From positions 1 through 23,794 of the IMG/VR virus record IMGVR_UViG_3300042451_000020: a stretch of DNA of 23,794 bases. The stretch is one strand, 5' to 3'. The first letter of the stretch is position 1. The number at the start of each line of letters is the position of its first letter. Shown here one piece after another: positions 5,021 through 13,151 of the stretch. A program made the translations under genes and the position numbers. This DNA is from a virus. The notes under the pieces were generated by a model. It was given only the letters and a program-made list of their open reading frames with translations. It had not been told where the DNA came from and made no database searches.

Positions 5021-7300
5021 ATGGAACACACTTACGAAGATTGGTATAACTGCATTGCCCAGTACGAGCGTACATTTAAAGAATGGGAAGGTCGTGCCGA
5101 TAAGATCGTAAAACGATACCGTGACGAATCCCGTAGCCGTAACAACCCCAATGCTAAGTTCAATATCCTGTGGAGCAATGTTCAGACCATTACCCCAGCG
5201 GTATTTGCAAGACTACCAAGACCCGATGTAAGCCGTAGATTCCGTGATAACGACCCAATTGGTCGTGTCGCTTCTATGATGCTAGAACGGGCTTTGGAGT
5301 ACGAAATTGAACATTATGGTGACTATGCCAGCGCAATGAAGCAATGCGTTCAGGATCGTTTACTCGGTGGGCGTGGTACTGCTTGGGTTCGTTATGAGCC
5401 ACACATTGTCGGTCAAGCTGGCGGTGAAGCCGAAGATATGCCTGAAGATGGCTTCCAAGTTACTGAAGATACAGACGAAGCAGAAACCGAAGGCGGCATT
5501 TACCGTGAGAACCAAGAGCGCATTGAATACGAGTGCGCACCAGTAGATTATGTGTATTGGCGTGACTTTGGTATGACCGTTGCCCGTACATGGGAAGAAG
5601 TAACCGCAGTATGGCGCAAAGTTTATATGGAACGCCCTGCCCTTGTTGAACGCTTTGGTGAAGAACTAGGTGGGCGTATCCCATTGGATACAAAACCTGA
5701 AACATCTAAGTCATTTAATGAAAAGATGGGCGAAGGCTCACGGGAAGCCTTGATTTATGAGATTTGGGATAAAACCACAGGTCAAGTGATTTGGTTATCC
5801 AAGTCTATGGGCAAAGTTCTTGATACCCGTGCCGATCCACTCCAGCTTGAGAACTTTTGGCCTTGCCCAAAACCTATGTTTTCAACGCTTACAACTGACA
5901 GCCTGATTCCTGTACCTGATTTTGTACTGTACCAAGACCAAGCTAGGCAGCTAGACACCCTTGCAGACCGTATTGATGGCTTCATTCAAGCCCTTAAAGT
6001 ACGGGGCGTTTACGATGCGGCAGAGCCTAGCCTTTCCCGTTTGTTTACCGAAGGCGAAAACAATGCCTTGCTGCCAGTTAAGAACTTTGGTGCATTTAGC
6101 GAAAAAGGTGGGTTGCAAGGGGCTATTAACCTTGTAGATATTCGCCCAATCGCTGAAGGCTTGAACATGGCTTATCAGGCTATGGAACAAGTCAAAGGAC
6201 AGATTTACGAGATTATGGGCATTGCTGATATTCAGCGTGGTCAAACCGATCCTAACGAAACCCTTGGCGCACAGATTATTAAGTCAAACAACGCTTCAGG
6301 GCGTTTAAAGACTATGCAACACGCTGTAGTGGACTTTGCTACCGCCTTGCTACAGATCAAAGCGCAGATTATTTGCCAGCACTTTACCGATGACACCATC
6401 GTTAAGATTAGTGGTGCAATGCAATTATCCCCGCAAGATCAACAACTTATTCCACAAGCATTGATGCTTTTAAAGGATGAACCTGCTAAAAACTTCCGTA
6501 TTGAAGTAACTACGGATTCCATGATCTATCAGGATGAGCAGCAAGAAAAGCAAGACCGCATGGAGTTTTTAAGCGCAGTAAGCGGTTTCCTAAGTCAAGC
6601 CTTACCTGCCGCACAAGCTACACCTGAACTTACGCCTATGCTGGTTGAGATGCTAAAGTTTGGTGTAACCGCATTTAAGGCTGGTAAAGGCTTAGAAGGG
6701 TTGATTGACGAAACAGCAGATCAATTCCGCAATCAAGCCAAGGCAGCCGAAGGACAACCCAAACCGCCAAGCCCTGAAGAACAGAAGATGCAAATGCAGA
6801 TGCAAATGGAACAAGCCAAGATGCAAGCTAGACAGGCTGAATTACAGATGCAAATGCAGATGGAACAGCAAAAAATGCAGATGCAGATGGAATTGGAAAA
6901 GGCTAAACAAGAGTATCAGGCCCAAGAAAACCAGCTTAAATTCCAGCTTGAAGATCAGCGCAATACCCAAAAGGCAGAGATGGAAATGCGTATTGCTCAG
7001 ATGAAGATGAACACCGAGCGTAATACCCAAGTCTTGTTGGCACACATTAATAATGGTGCAAAGATTGAGGTTGCCCGTATCGGTTCAGATGATTCTGATG
7101 GCGCACAAGCCTACATGACTGAAATGGACATGGCTGAATCAATGAAACATCCTATGCAGCCTATTGCCGATGCCATTGCAATGAGCAACCAACAAATGAC
7201 TTTGGCATTAGGTGACTTGGTAAACACCATCAATGAAAACCACAATAGGCCGAAGCAAGTAGTTCGGGGTCAAGACGGTAAGATTATCGGGGTTCAATAA
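5021..7300 (+). CDS. P22-like portal protein
   Basis: A 759-residue portal, in the size range of P22-type portals (725 residues in P22) rather than the roughly 500 of HK97-type ones. Recognisable stretches include YERTFKEWEGRADKIVKRYR, then NILWSNVQTITPAVFARLPR near residues 50-67, and GQIYEIMGIADIQRG about 400, which are typical of large podovirus portals. From about residue 586 to 680 the chain becomes a Met/Gln/Lys-rich coiled coil, equivalent in place to the C-terminal helical barrel of P22 portal. The dodecameric ring is the DNA gate and the docking site for terminase, then for the gp4-like adaptor. It starts two bases after terminase and ends in a TAATG overlap with the first fibre gene. 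Confidence 0.9.
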   Translation: MEHTYEDWYNCIAQYERTFKEWEGRADKIVKRYRDESRSRNNPNAKFNILWSNVQTITPAVFARLPRPDVSRRFRDNDPIGRVASMMLERALEYEIEHYGDYASAMKQCVQDRLLGGRGTAWVRYEPHIVGQAGGEAEDMPEDGFQVTEDTDEAETEGGIYRENQERIEYECAPVDYVYWRDFGMTVARTWEEVTAVWRKVYMERPALVERFGEELGGRIPLDTKPETSKSFNEKMGEGSREALIYEIWDKTTGQVIWLSKSMGKVLDTRADPLQLENFWPCPKPMFSTLTTDSLIPVPDFVLYQDQARQLDTLADRIDGFIQALKVRGVYDAAEPSLSRLFTEGENNALLPVKNFGAFSEKGGLQGAINLVDIRPIAEGLNMAYQAMEQVKGQIYEIMGIADIQRGQTDPNETLGAQIIKSNNASGRLKTMQHAVVDFATALLQIKAQIICQHFTDDTIVKISGAMQLSPQDQQLIPQALMLLKDEPAKNFRIEVTTDSMIYQDEQQEKQDRMEFLSAVSGFLSQALPAAQATPELTPMLVEMLKFGVTAFKAGKGLEGLIDETADQFRNQAKAAEGQPKPPSPEEQKMQMQMQMEQAKMQARQAELQMQMQMEQQKMQMQMELEKAKQEYQAQENQLKFQLEDQRNTQKAEMEMRIAQMKMNTERNTQVLLAHINNGAKIEVARIGSDDSDGAQAYMTEMDMAESMKHPMQPIADAIAMSNQQMTLALGDLVNTINENHNRPKQVVRGQDGKIIGVQ
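6779..6905 (+). repeat. Met/Gln low-complexity repeat in portal C-terminus
   Basis: Short, imperfect direct repeats of atgcaaatg/atgcagatg encode alternating Met-Gln runs such as KMQMQMQMEQAKMQ and LQMQMQMEQQKMQMQM, separated by charged helices. At the protein level it continues as a coiled coil to about base 7060. The repeats look like recent slippage growth within a coiled-coil barrel segment. Confidence 0.75.
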
Positions 7301-9408
7301 TGGCTATAACAGTCAAACATAAGTTTGTAAGTGCTATTCCTGATGCTGGCGATCCTACGATTGTTCAACCGTCAAACTGGAATGATGACCATGATTTAAC
7401 AGGTACGATTCCTGTAGCCAATGGTGGAACGGGTGCTTCTACGCTTACTGGCTATGTAAAGGGTAATGGCACAGCAGCTATGACCGCTAGTGCAACTGTA
7501 CCAAGCACGGACATTACAGGTTTAGGCACGGCTTCTACTAAAGATGCAGGTGTAGCCAACGGTGTAGCTACCCTTGATGCTGGCGGTAAAGTACCTGTTT
7601 CTGAACTCCCAGCCGCAGTATTGGGCGCACTTAGTTATCAAGGAACATGGGATGCAAGCACTAACACCCCTACCCTTACTTCTTCTGTTGGTACTAAGGG
7701 TTATTACTATGTGGTCAATGTTGCTGGTAATACTAACCTTAACGGCATTACTGATTGGCTTGTGGGCGATTGGGCAGTATATAACGGGACTGTTTGGCAA
7801 AAGGTTGATAACACCGAAACCGTAACATCCGTAAACGGTCAGACAGGCGCAGTCGTATTAACCACTACAAACATTGCCGAAGGTACAAACCTTTATTACA
7901 CGGATGCACGGGCTAGAGCAGCAATTAGCGCAGGTACGGGCATTAGTTATAACAACGGTACAGGCGTAGTAACCAATGCTGCCCCTGACCAAACTGTAGT
8001 TCTAACGGCTGGAACTGGGATTAGCACTAGCGGCACATACCCTAATTTCACTATTACCAATACAAGCCCATCATTGGGTGGTGATGTAGTAGGCCCAACA
8101 GGTGCAACGGATAACGCAATAGCTAGATATGACACCACAACAGGCAAATTACTGCAAAACAGCCTAGTTATTATTGGTGATACAGGCAGCGTAACAGGCG
8201 TAAATGCCTTGACCGCTGAAAGCCTTACTGTAAACAATAACGCTACATTAGGATCATCTAATACCGATACTTTAGATGTTCGGGCTAGGATTTCTTCTGA
8301 TTTAGACCCTGAAACCAACAACGCTAAAGACTTAGGAACTAACGGTAGAAACTGGCGTGATGGCTTTTTTGGTAGAACGGTTCATACCGTAAACCTAGAA
8401 CTAACAGGCACAACCAGCTTTGATGGTTCACAAGGAACGGCTGGTCAAGTTCTTACATCCGCAGGTACAGGCAATACGCCTACTTGGACTACGCCAACCA
8501 CAGGCACAGTTACTTCAGTTACGGGAACTGCCCCAGTAGTATCTTCAGGCGGTAATACCCCAGCTATTAGCATGGCAGCAGCTACAGGAAGCGTAAATGG
8601 CTACCTTACAAGCACCGATTGGACTACTTTTAATGGCAAATACTCAGTAGGTGGTGCTTTAGGTACGCCTTCTAGCGGTACAGTAACCAACTTAACAGGT
8701 ACGGCTTCTATTAACATTAACGGTACTGTAGGTGCTACAACTGCTAATACTGGCGTATTTACTACTGCAACAGCCAATAGCTTTATTCCTAACCTATCTA
8801 CTGTACCTACCAATGGTATGTATTTACCTGCTGCCAATACGGTAGGTTTTGCTACTAATTCTTCAGAAAAAGTAAGGGTTGATTCAACTGGTAATGTAGG
8901 AATTGGATTAACTAGCCCTAGTAGCTACGGAATATTAGCAACTGCTGGTAATATCAATAATCTTGCTACAGCATTAGGAACTGCCGATGCAGCAACTGTA
9001 TCTATACTTAATAATAATGTTGGTGGTTTAGGGGTAAGAGCATCATTATCCATGAATATTGCTAGTATTGGTAAATCAGTTATAGCTGGTTACTATGCTG
9101 CTTTTAATGGTTCAAATGATATTGGTACTGGATTACAGTTTGGTACACAAACAAACGCTGCTGGCGGTACTGTAGAGCGTATGCGTATTAACCAACTAGG
9201 CAATGTTGGCATAGGAACTACCACCCCTTCTGCTTCAGCAATATTAGATGTGCAAAGCACCACTAAAGGTGTTCGTATGCCTAACATGACTACGACACAA
9301 AAGAACGCTATTGCAAGCCCTGCTGCTGGTTTAATGGTGTTTGATACTACCCTTTCAAAGCTATGTGTTTATAGCGGTATAGCTTGGGAAACAATCACTT
9401 CAATTTAA
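7300..9408 (+). CDS. Tail fibre protein 1 (repeat-rich adhesin)
   Basis: A 702-residue Gly/Thr/Asn-rich fibre. The N-terminus (VKHKFVSAIPDAGDPTIVQP then SNWNDDHDLTGTIPVANGG) matches the head-proximal part of many phage fibres, followed by shaft motifs such as DITGLGTASTKDAG and NLYYTDARARAA. The distal half contains GNVGIG-type beta repeats (8890 and 9199). It ends with the ILDVQSTTKGVRMPNMTT then MVFDTTLSKLCVYSG cap seen in adhesins that lack a chaperone protease; no S74 peptidase motif is visible. Low charge, few Cys and repetitive strands fit a trimeric beta-helical shaft. It probably binds the host receptor. Its place between portal and scaffold genes is unusual for a fibre. Start ATG overlaps the portal stop (TAATG). 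Confidence 0.85.
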   Translation: MAITVKHKFVSAIPDAGDPTIVQPSNWNDDHDLTGTIPVANGGTGASTLTGYVKGNGTAAMTASATVPSTDITGLGTASTKDAGVANGVATLDAGGKVPVSELPAAVLGALSYQGTWDASTNTPTLTSSVGTKGYYYVVNVAGNTNLNGITDWLVGDWAVYNGTVWQKVDNTETVTSVNGQTGAVVLTTTNIAEGTNLYYTDARARAAISAGTGISYNNGTGVVTNAAPDQTVVLTAGTGISTSGTYPNFTITNTSPSLGGDVVGPTGATDNAIARYDTTTGKLLQNSLVIIGDTGSVTGVNALTAESLTVNNNATLGSSNTDTLDVRARISSDLDPETNNAKDLGTNGRNWRDGFFGRTVHTVNLELTGTTSFDGSQGTAGQVLTSAGTGNTPTWTTPTTGTVTSVTGTAPVVSSGGNTPAISMAAATGSVNGYLTSTDWTTFNGKYSVGGALGTPSSGTVTNLTGTASININGTVGATTANTGVFTTATANSFIPNLSTVPTNGMYLPAANTVGFATNSSEKVRVDSTGNVGIGLTSPSSYGILATAGNINNLATALGTADAATVSILNNNVGGLGVRASLSMNIASIGKSVIAGYYAAFNGSNDIGTGLQFGTQTNAAGGTVERMRINQLGNVGIGTTTPSASAILDVQSTTKGVRMPNMTTTQKNAIASPAAGLMVFDTTLSKLCVYSGIAWETITSI

Positions 9409-10434
9409 GGATTAAAAATGGCAACGACACTAAAGATTAGAAACAGCGTAATTGCGGCAGGTACACCAACTACTTTAGAGCAGGGTGAACTAGCGGTAAA
9501 TATTACCGATAAAAAAGTATGGGTAGGTAATGCAGCAACTACCCCCGTACAAATTGTAGGTACAGGTTCAGGTGGTGGTGGTGCGGCTGGATCAAACACC
9601 CAAGTGCAATTTAACTCTAGCGGTGCTTTGGCTGGTTCTGCCAATATGGTGTTTGATGGTTCTACCCTTACTACCCTTAATTCTGAATACACAGGCACAT
9701 TAACTGGCGGCACAGGAATAATTAATATTGGTTCAGGTCAGTTTTACAAAGATACAGGTGGGAATATTGGTATAGGAAGCACTAGCCCTACTGCTATTTT
9801 TGGATTAACTACACAACTTGGAAATGGTAGTTTTCAGTCTACTTTGAGCCTTATTGGAAGTGGGGCAGGGCAGCTTGGTGATGTGTATTTAGCTGGCGTA
9901 GCAGATTCGGCTTTGCTGATTGCAAGGGCATCAACCCCATTAATTTTTGGTACTAACAACTTAGAACAAGTCCGTATTACATCGGCTGGTTTAGTTGGTA
10001 TTGGCACAAGTTCACCTTCTACAAAACTAAGTGTTTTAACATCCACTTCAAATGCTGGTATTAATGTTACAGACAATACTGTAAATACAATTATTTATAG
10101 CATTGGCGGTGTTTCTTCTGCCATAGGAACATCAACAAGCCATGCGTTACAACTGTATACAAACAATACTGCAAAAGTTCATATTGATACTGCTGGCAAC
10201 ACAGGTATTGGAACTACTAGCCCTGCTGTTCCATTAGCGGTTTATAACGCATCTGCACCAGCAATACACATTCAAAACTCTACAAGTGGAGTTACAGCAA
10301 CAGATGGTTTGCAAGTTGCATTAACTGGTTCTACTGGCTATCTTTTCAACCTTGAAAATGGTGGAATTCTTTTTGGCACAAACGCCACAGAAAGAATGAG
10401 AATTGCTGCTTCAGGAAATTTATTAGTTGGAACA
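8890..10434 (+). repeat. GNVGIGT beta-repeat family shared by both fibre genes
   Basis: A coding repeat centred on GN(V/I/T)GIG(T/S)(T/S)(T/S)P occurs at about 8890 and 9199 in the first fibre gene and at 9760, 9988 and 10195 in the second, with a degenerate GNLLVGTTT copy near 10414. Most copies are preceded by a (V/R)(R/H)I(N/D/T) strand. The copies lie in different genes, suggesting shared origin by duplication or module exchange of shaft repeats. Confidence 0.75.
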
Positions 10435-10872
10435 ACAACAAACAATGCTTCAGGCGGTGTTATTCAAGTATCTAATGGAATTACATTTCCTGCGACCCAA
10501 TCCCCATCGTCTGATGCTAATACACTAGATGATTATGAGGAAGGCACTTGGACACCTGCTGCAAGCACAAACATTACAGGTTCTAGTGGTGCTGGCACTT
10601 ACACAAAAGTAGGGCGCATGGTGTATTGCATGGGAAGTTTAAGCGTTACGGCAATTTCAGGTGATTTTATTATTACAGGCTTGCCATTTACTAATTCAAA
10701 CAACGCTTATTACACATTGTCTATACCTTATTTCCCAGCAAATGTAAGCATATTATCGTCTACTGGAACACAGGTAAACCCTAACGCAACAACTATCAGC
10801 TTCTTTACAACTGGGACTACTTTTAGCGGTGCAGCACAAACTTGTTATTTTGCATTTTGGTACATGGTTTAA
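9418..10872 (+). CDS. Tail fibre protein 2 (receptor-binding, distinct C-terminal domain)
   Basis: A 484-residue fibre paralogous in its shaft to the preceding gene. The N-terminal block LKIRNSVIAAGTPTTLEQGE then LAVNITDKKVWVGNAATT is a known fibre-attachment module, followed by a Gly-rich hinge and the NTQVQFNSSGALAGSANMVF motif. Three to four GNVGIGT-type repeats form the shaft. From about residue 370 a different domain begins with EEGTWTPAASTNITGSSGAG and TYTKVGRMVYCMGSLSV, a beta-sandwich-like tip common in phage fibres and likely the receptor-contacting part. It starts nine bases after the first fibre with AAGGA upstream. Whether the two fibres form one branched structure or alternative adhesins is not visible. 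Confidence 0.85.
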   Translation: MATTLKIRNSVIAAGTPTTLEQGELAVNITDKKVWVGNAATTPVQIVGTGSGGGGAAGSNTQVQFNSSGALAGSANMVFDGSTLTTLNSEYTGTLTGGTGIINIGSGQFYKDTGGNIGIGSTSPTAIFGLTTQLGNGSFQSTLSLIGSGAGQLGDVYLAGVADSALLIARASTPLIFGTNNLEQVRITSAGLVGIGTSSPSTKLSVLTSTSNAGINVTDNTVNTIIYSIGGVSSAIGTSTSHALQLYTNNTAKVHIDTAGNTGIGTTSPAVPLAVYNASAPAIHIQNSTSGVTATDGLQVALTGSTGYLFNLENGGILFGTNATERMRIAASGNLLVGTTTNNASGGVIQVSNGITFPATQSPSSDANTLDDYEEGTWTPAASTNITGSSGAGTYTKVGRMVYCMGSLSVTAISGDFIITGLPFTNSNNAYYTLSIPYFPANVSILSSTGTQVNPNATTISFFTTGTTFSGAAQTCYFAFWYMV

Positions 10873-10875
10873 TTA

Positions 10876-10896
10876 ACTAACCCATATTAGGTTAGT
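10876..10896 (+). other. Intergenic hairpin after fibre gene 2
   Basis: ACTAACC at 10876-10882 pairs perfectly with GGTTAGT at 10890-10896 around a seven-base loop. There is no T-run after it, so it is not a standard intrinsic terminator. It lies in one of the few gaps of the window (47 bases), just before the AAAGGAG ribosome site of the next gene. It could slow RNA decay or set a processing point; it could also be chance. Confidence 0.4.
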
Positions 10897-10919
10897 CGGA
10901 CACTTAAAGGAGAATTAAA

Positions 10920-11177
10920 ATGGCATTAACTAAAGAAACAGTAGTAGACCAAATTACAGTAACCGAAAACGGCACAGTTTTGTATCGTGAAGCTACACGC
11001 ATTATGGAAGATGGCAAGCAACTTAGCCAAACTTACCACCGTTCAAGCCTTGCACCTGAAGCTGATTTAACTGCCGTACCAGCCAATGTTGCAGCTATTT
11101 GCAATGTTGCATGGACTTCAGAAGTTATTGCGGCCTACAAAGCGCAGCAAGCAGCTAATCTGTCAAAAGGGGAATAA
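10920..11177 (+). CDS. Small fibre-associated conserved phage protein
   Basis: An 85-residue protein of a recurrent phage family with the pattern MALTKETVVDQITVTENGTV, then REATRIMEDGKQLSQTYHR and a C-terminal helix TSEVIAAYKAQQAANLSKG. The first half is beta-rich and the last 25 residues helical. Homologues generally accompany tail fibre genes, so a virion or fibre-assembly role is plausible but unproven. AAAGGAG before the ATG is one of the best ribosome sites in the window, suggesting high expression. Confidence 0.75.
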   Translation: MALTKETVVDQITVTENGTVLYREATRIMEDGKQLSQTYHRSSLAPEADLTAVPANVAAICNVAWTSEVIAAYKAQQAANLSKGE

Positions 11178-11179
11178 GC

Positions 11180-11527
11180 ATGGCAACAACATATAACTGG
11201 ACTATTTCCGCAATGGATTGCGTACCACAAGAAGATGGACACACCGATGTAGTCGTAGTGGCCCATTGGAATGTATCGGCTACGGATGGCACTTACAGTT
11301 CTAGCGCATACGGCACACAATCATTTACCTATGATGCTGGCAAGGCGTTTATTCCTTACGACAGCTTAACTGAATCTGAAGTTGTTTTGTGGGTACAAGA
11401 AAGCATGGGAATTGATGCGGTTACTGCGTTGCAACAAAACCTTGACCAACAAATTGCTAATCAAGTTAACCCACCCATAGTAACGCCACCGTTACCTTGG
11501 GCAACAACATCACCAGCACCAATTTAA
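11180..11527 (+). CDS. Small virion-associated protein, DUF7936-like
   Basis: A 115-residue protein of the type that opens YNWTISAMDCVPQEDGHTDV, continues with HWNVSATDGTYSSSAYGTQ, and has a helical part LTESEVVLWVQESMGIDAV followed by a Pro-rich tail VNPPIVTPPLPW. It matches a common family beside fibre genes, thought to be structural. The beta-rich first part and extended proline tail suggest an accessory that sits on a larger assembly. It follows the 85-residue gene by two bases, and the two often travel together. Confidence 0.75.
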   Translation: MATTYNWTISAMDCVPQEDGHTDVVVVAHWNVSATDGTYSSSAYGTQSFTYDAGKAFIPYDSLTESEVVLWVQESMGIDAVTALQQNLDQQIANQVNPPIVTPPLPWATTSPAPI

Positions 11528-11559
11528 GGCAAACCGTCAGCCTTTTTTGGCGGTAATTT

Positions 11560-11563
11560 GGAG
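11560..11563 (+). promoter_or_regulatory. Ribosome binding site fixing the start at 11570
   Basis: GGAG lies six bases before ATG 11570. An in-frame TTG at 11558 overlaps this site and would place it inside the coding region, so the ATG is preferred. Confidence 0.65.
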
Positions 11564-11569
11564 AAAATA

Positions 11570-11791
11570 ATGGGAAAAAATGAAAAAGCCCCGTTTATTG
11601 TTTTAAATAATGTGGAGTACGACATTGAAAGCATGACGGATCAGCAAAAGGTAATGATTAACCACCTTGCTGATCTTGATAAAAAGCTAGGTTCTATGCA
11701 ATTTAATATGGAACAACTGCAAGTAGGCCGTGAAGCCTTTATCAAAATGCTTTCTGAATCGCTTACTGCACCTGCTAAAGTAGTCCAGTAA
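11570..11791 (+). CDS. DUF6447-like small protein
   Basis: A 73-residue protein with the layout of the DUF6447 family: a short N-terminal beta hairpin (FIVLNNVEYDIESM) followed by a long helix, here LADLDKKLGSMQFNMEQLQV then GREAFIKMLSESL. In known members the helix includes an L..LD..I.RLQ.QLA..QTAR.AY pattern, and this one keeps its spacing. Function is unknown, though it is frequent in phages and in bacteria carrying prophages. The Shine-Dalgarno GGAG at 11560 fixes the start. TAATG overlap with the next gene at 11791. Confidence 0.7.
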   Translation: MGKNEKAPFIVLNNVEYDIESMTDQQKVMINHLADLDKKLGSMQFNMEQLQVGREAFIKMLSESLTAPAKVVQ

Positions 11792-12258
11792 TGTTTGCAA
11801 CAGCTTTTCAAGTTAATGCGTTTCAAAATAACGCTTTTCAGATATACATACCACCCTCAGAACTTGGGGGTGGTGATGATGCTTCATGGACACCTGAAGA
11901 ACTTAAAAGAATCCGCAAGTTATCGGCAAAAATAGCTGAACGGCAGCGTTTACTTGAAAAAGCCACCAAAGATGCAAATGCTTCACGCAAGCAAGCATTT
12001 AAGAATTTAATTGATCCTGTTGCTAAAGTTAAGCAACCTAAAGTACAATCCAAACAAGAGGTTAAAGCTGATATACCGTTAGCTGAAACACAAGATTTAG
12101 AACGGTCTATAAGCTACCTTGAAAGACAACGGGATAACATCCTTGCGGCAGTAGCTTACAGAAACCAACAATATCTCATTCAAGAGCAATTGCGAGTAAT
12201 GGAAGCCCAACGCCTAGAGGAACTAGACGATGAGAGCGCATTATTACTACTGCTTTAA
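11791..12258 (+). CDS. FQxNAFQ-repeat phage protein
   Basis: A 155-residue protein whose first 20 residues are the motif FQVNAFQNNAFQI, a pattern widespread in phages and environmental sequences. This is followed by an acidic linker and long charged helices (residues 33-70 and 100-145). The C-terminus is a run of leucines. No function is known to me. The helical body looks like a coiled coil. Its last 16 or so bases overlap the beginning of the glycosyltransferase-like frame. The leucine-rich end reads naturally, which argues against an insertion or deletion error at this junction. Confidence 0.7.
   Translation: MFATAFQVNAFQNNAFQIYIPPSELGGGDDASWTPEELKRIRKLSAKIAERQRLLEKATKDANASRKQAFKNLIDPVAKVKQPKVQSKQEVKADIPLAETQDLERSISYLERQRDNILAAVAYRNQQYLIQEQLRVMEAQRLEELDDESALLLLL
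12217..12220 (+). promoter_or_regulatory. Ribosome site near the glycosyltransferase start
   Basis: GAGG at 12217-12220 is nine bases before ATG 12230. That ATG reads a frame that stops at 12290, one base out of register with the glycosyltransferase frame. It is recorded because it bears on how that gene is initiated. Confidence 0.4.
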
Positions 12259-13151
12259 ACCCACACGCACAATACAAGTTAGCCTACGATAACCTACACG
12301 CTGGCAGGTATGCTGCTGGCTTTAGGCTTTTTGAGTACCGCTGGCATAAAGACATATTAGCCAACCAAACCATTCCGTATGCAAGACTGCCTGTAGCCCC
12401 TAAAGCATGGCAGGGCGAATCCTTACTAGACAAGACCATTGTGGTTCAAATGGAACAAGGGTTTGGCGATATATTTCAATATGCACGGTTTTTGCCAGCC
12501 CTAAAAGTTCTAGGTGCTAAAAAGCTGGTTGTCTTGACCGTACCTAATTTATTTGGTGTTTTAGGGCAAATGGAGTGTATTGACCAGCTTACAAATCTGA
12601 CAGAGGAAGGCCCAGCACATGAATGTGACTACTGGATTGGCTCTATGTCATTGCCGTATTACATAGATTGTGCAATGCCATATGTAAAGGCATTATTTCC
12701 CGTAAATTCGCACAAAATTGTCGGATCAGAAGGTTATTTTGAAGCTGAACCCAGCAATATTCCTAAAAAGATAGGCGTTAATTGGTCTGCCAGCAAGGGT
12801 ACATTGCATTGGATCAAGTCTATATCCGCAGAACACATGGAAAAGCTAGTTGGAAGCGATGTTTACAGCTTAAACCCTGAAACTAATGGCAACTTTAGAC
12901 CGCTTCCTGACGATGGCTGGAAGAAAGACTGGTCAATTACCGCTAAACACATGAAAGCCATGCGTGGCGTAGTTACGGTAGACACAGGCACAGCACACTT
13001 GGCTGGTGCATTAGGCGTTAAATGCGTAGTTTTGCTGCCAAAAGAGGAATTTGTATGTTGGCGGTGGAAAAATGCCCGTTGGTATGACAGCGTTTGCCTA
13101 CTTAGACCCGAAGAATACGATAAATTACCTGAAATCATAAGGAGAATGTAA
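12240..13151 (+). CDS. Glycosyltransferase-like protein, apparent ATT start
   Basis: A roughly 303-residue protein of the TPR-linked glycosyltransferase group related to ADP-heptose transferases (GT9-like). From the proposed start it has one TPR-like unit (ALNPHAQYKLAYDNL, AGFRLFEYRW), then W.GESL and the family marker EQGFGDIFQYARFLP (72-86). The C-terminal half has IGVNWSASKG (about 178), VDTGTAHLAGALG (247-259) and CWRWKNARWYDS. The first ATG/GTG-type start (GTG 12441) would delete the conserved front part, yet an in-frame TGA at 12231 blocks any start further upstream. ATT at 12240 or 12243 is the only open option; an ATG at 12230 with GAGG upstream is in another frame. It may transfer a sugar to host surface glycan or a virion protein. 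Confidence 0.75.
   Translation: MITTALNPHAQYKLAYDNLHAGRYAAGFRLFEYRWHKDILANQTIPYARLPVAPKAWQGESLLDKTIVVQMEQGFGDIFQYARFLPALKVLGAKKLVVLTVPNLFGVLGQMECIDQLTNLTEEGPAHECDYWIGSMSLPYYIDCAMPYVKALFPVNSHKIVGSEGYFEAEPSNIPKKIGVNWSASKGTLHWIKSISAEHMEKLVGSDVYSLNPETNGNFRPLPDDGWKKDWSITAKHMKAMRGVVTVDTGTAHLAGALGVKCVVLLPKEEFVCWRWKNARWYDSVCLLRPEEYDKLPEIIRRM

Noticed and set aside
6705-7004. 99-residue Lys/Arg/Cys-rich plus frame inside the portal
   Set aside because: Shifted reading of the Met/Gln repeat; the portal frame continues through it.
7947-8321. 124-residue minus-strand frame in the fibre gene
   Set aside because: Low-complexity antisense of Thr/Gly repeats; no independent evidence.
9418-10872. Possible diversity-generating retroelement acting on the fibre tip
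   Set aside because: No reverse transcriptase or template repeat is seen in the window, and the C-terminus is not the typical variable lectin fold.
11531-11556. T-run between GCC and GGC before the DUF6447-like gene, resembling a terminator
   Set aside because: The stem is only three or four pairs and the T-run is in the loop, not after the stem.
12254-12260. TTTAAAC, a classical -1 slippery heptamer, near the glycosyltransferase start
   Set aside because: It is in the register that shifts ribosomes out of the glycosyltransferase frame, not into it from the upstream gene, and no stimulatory structure was recognised.
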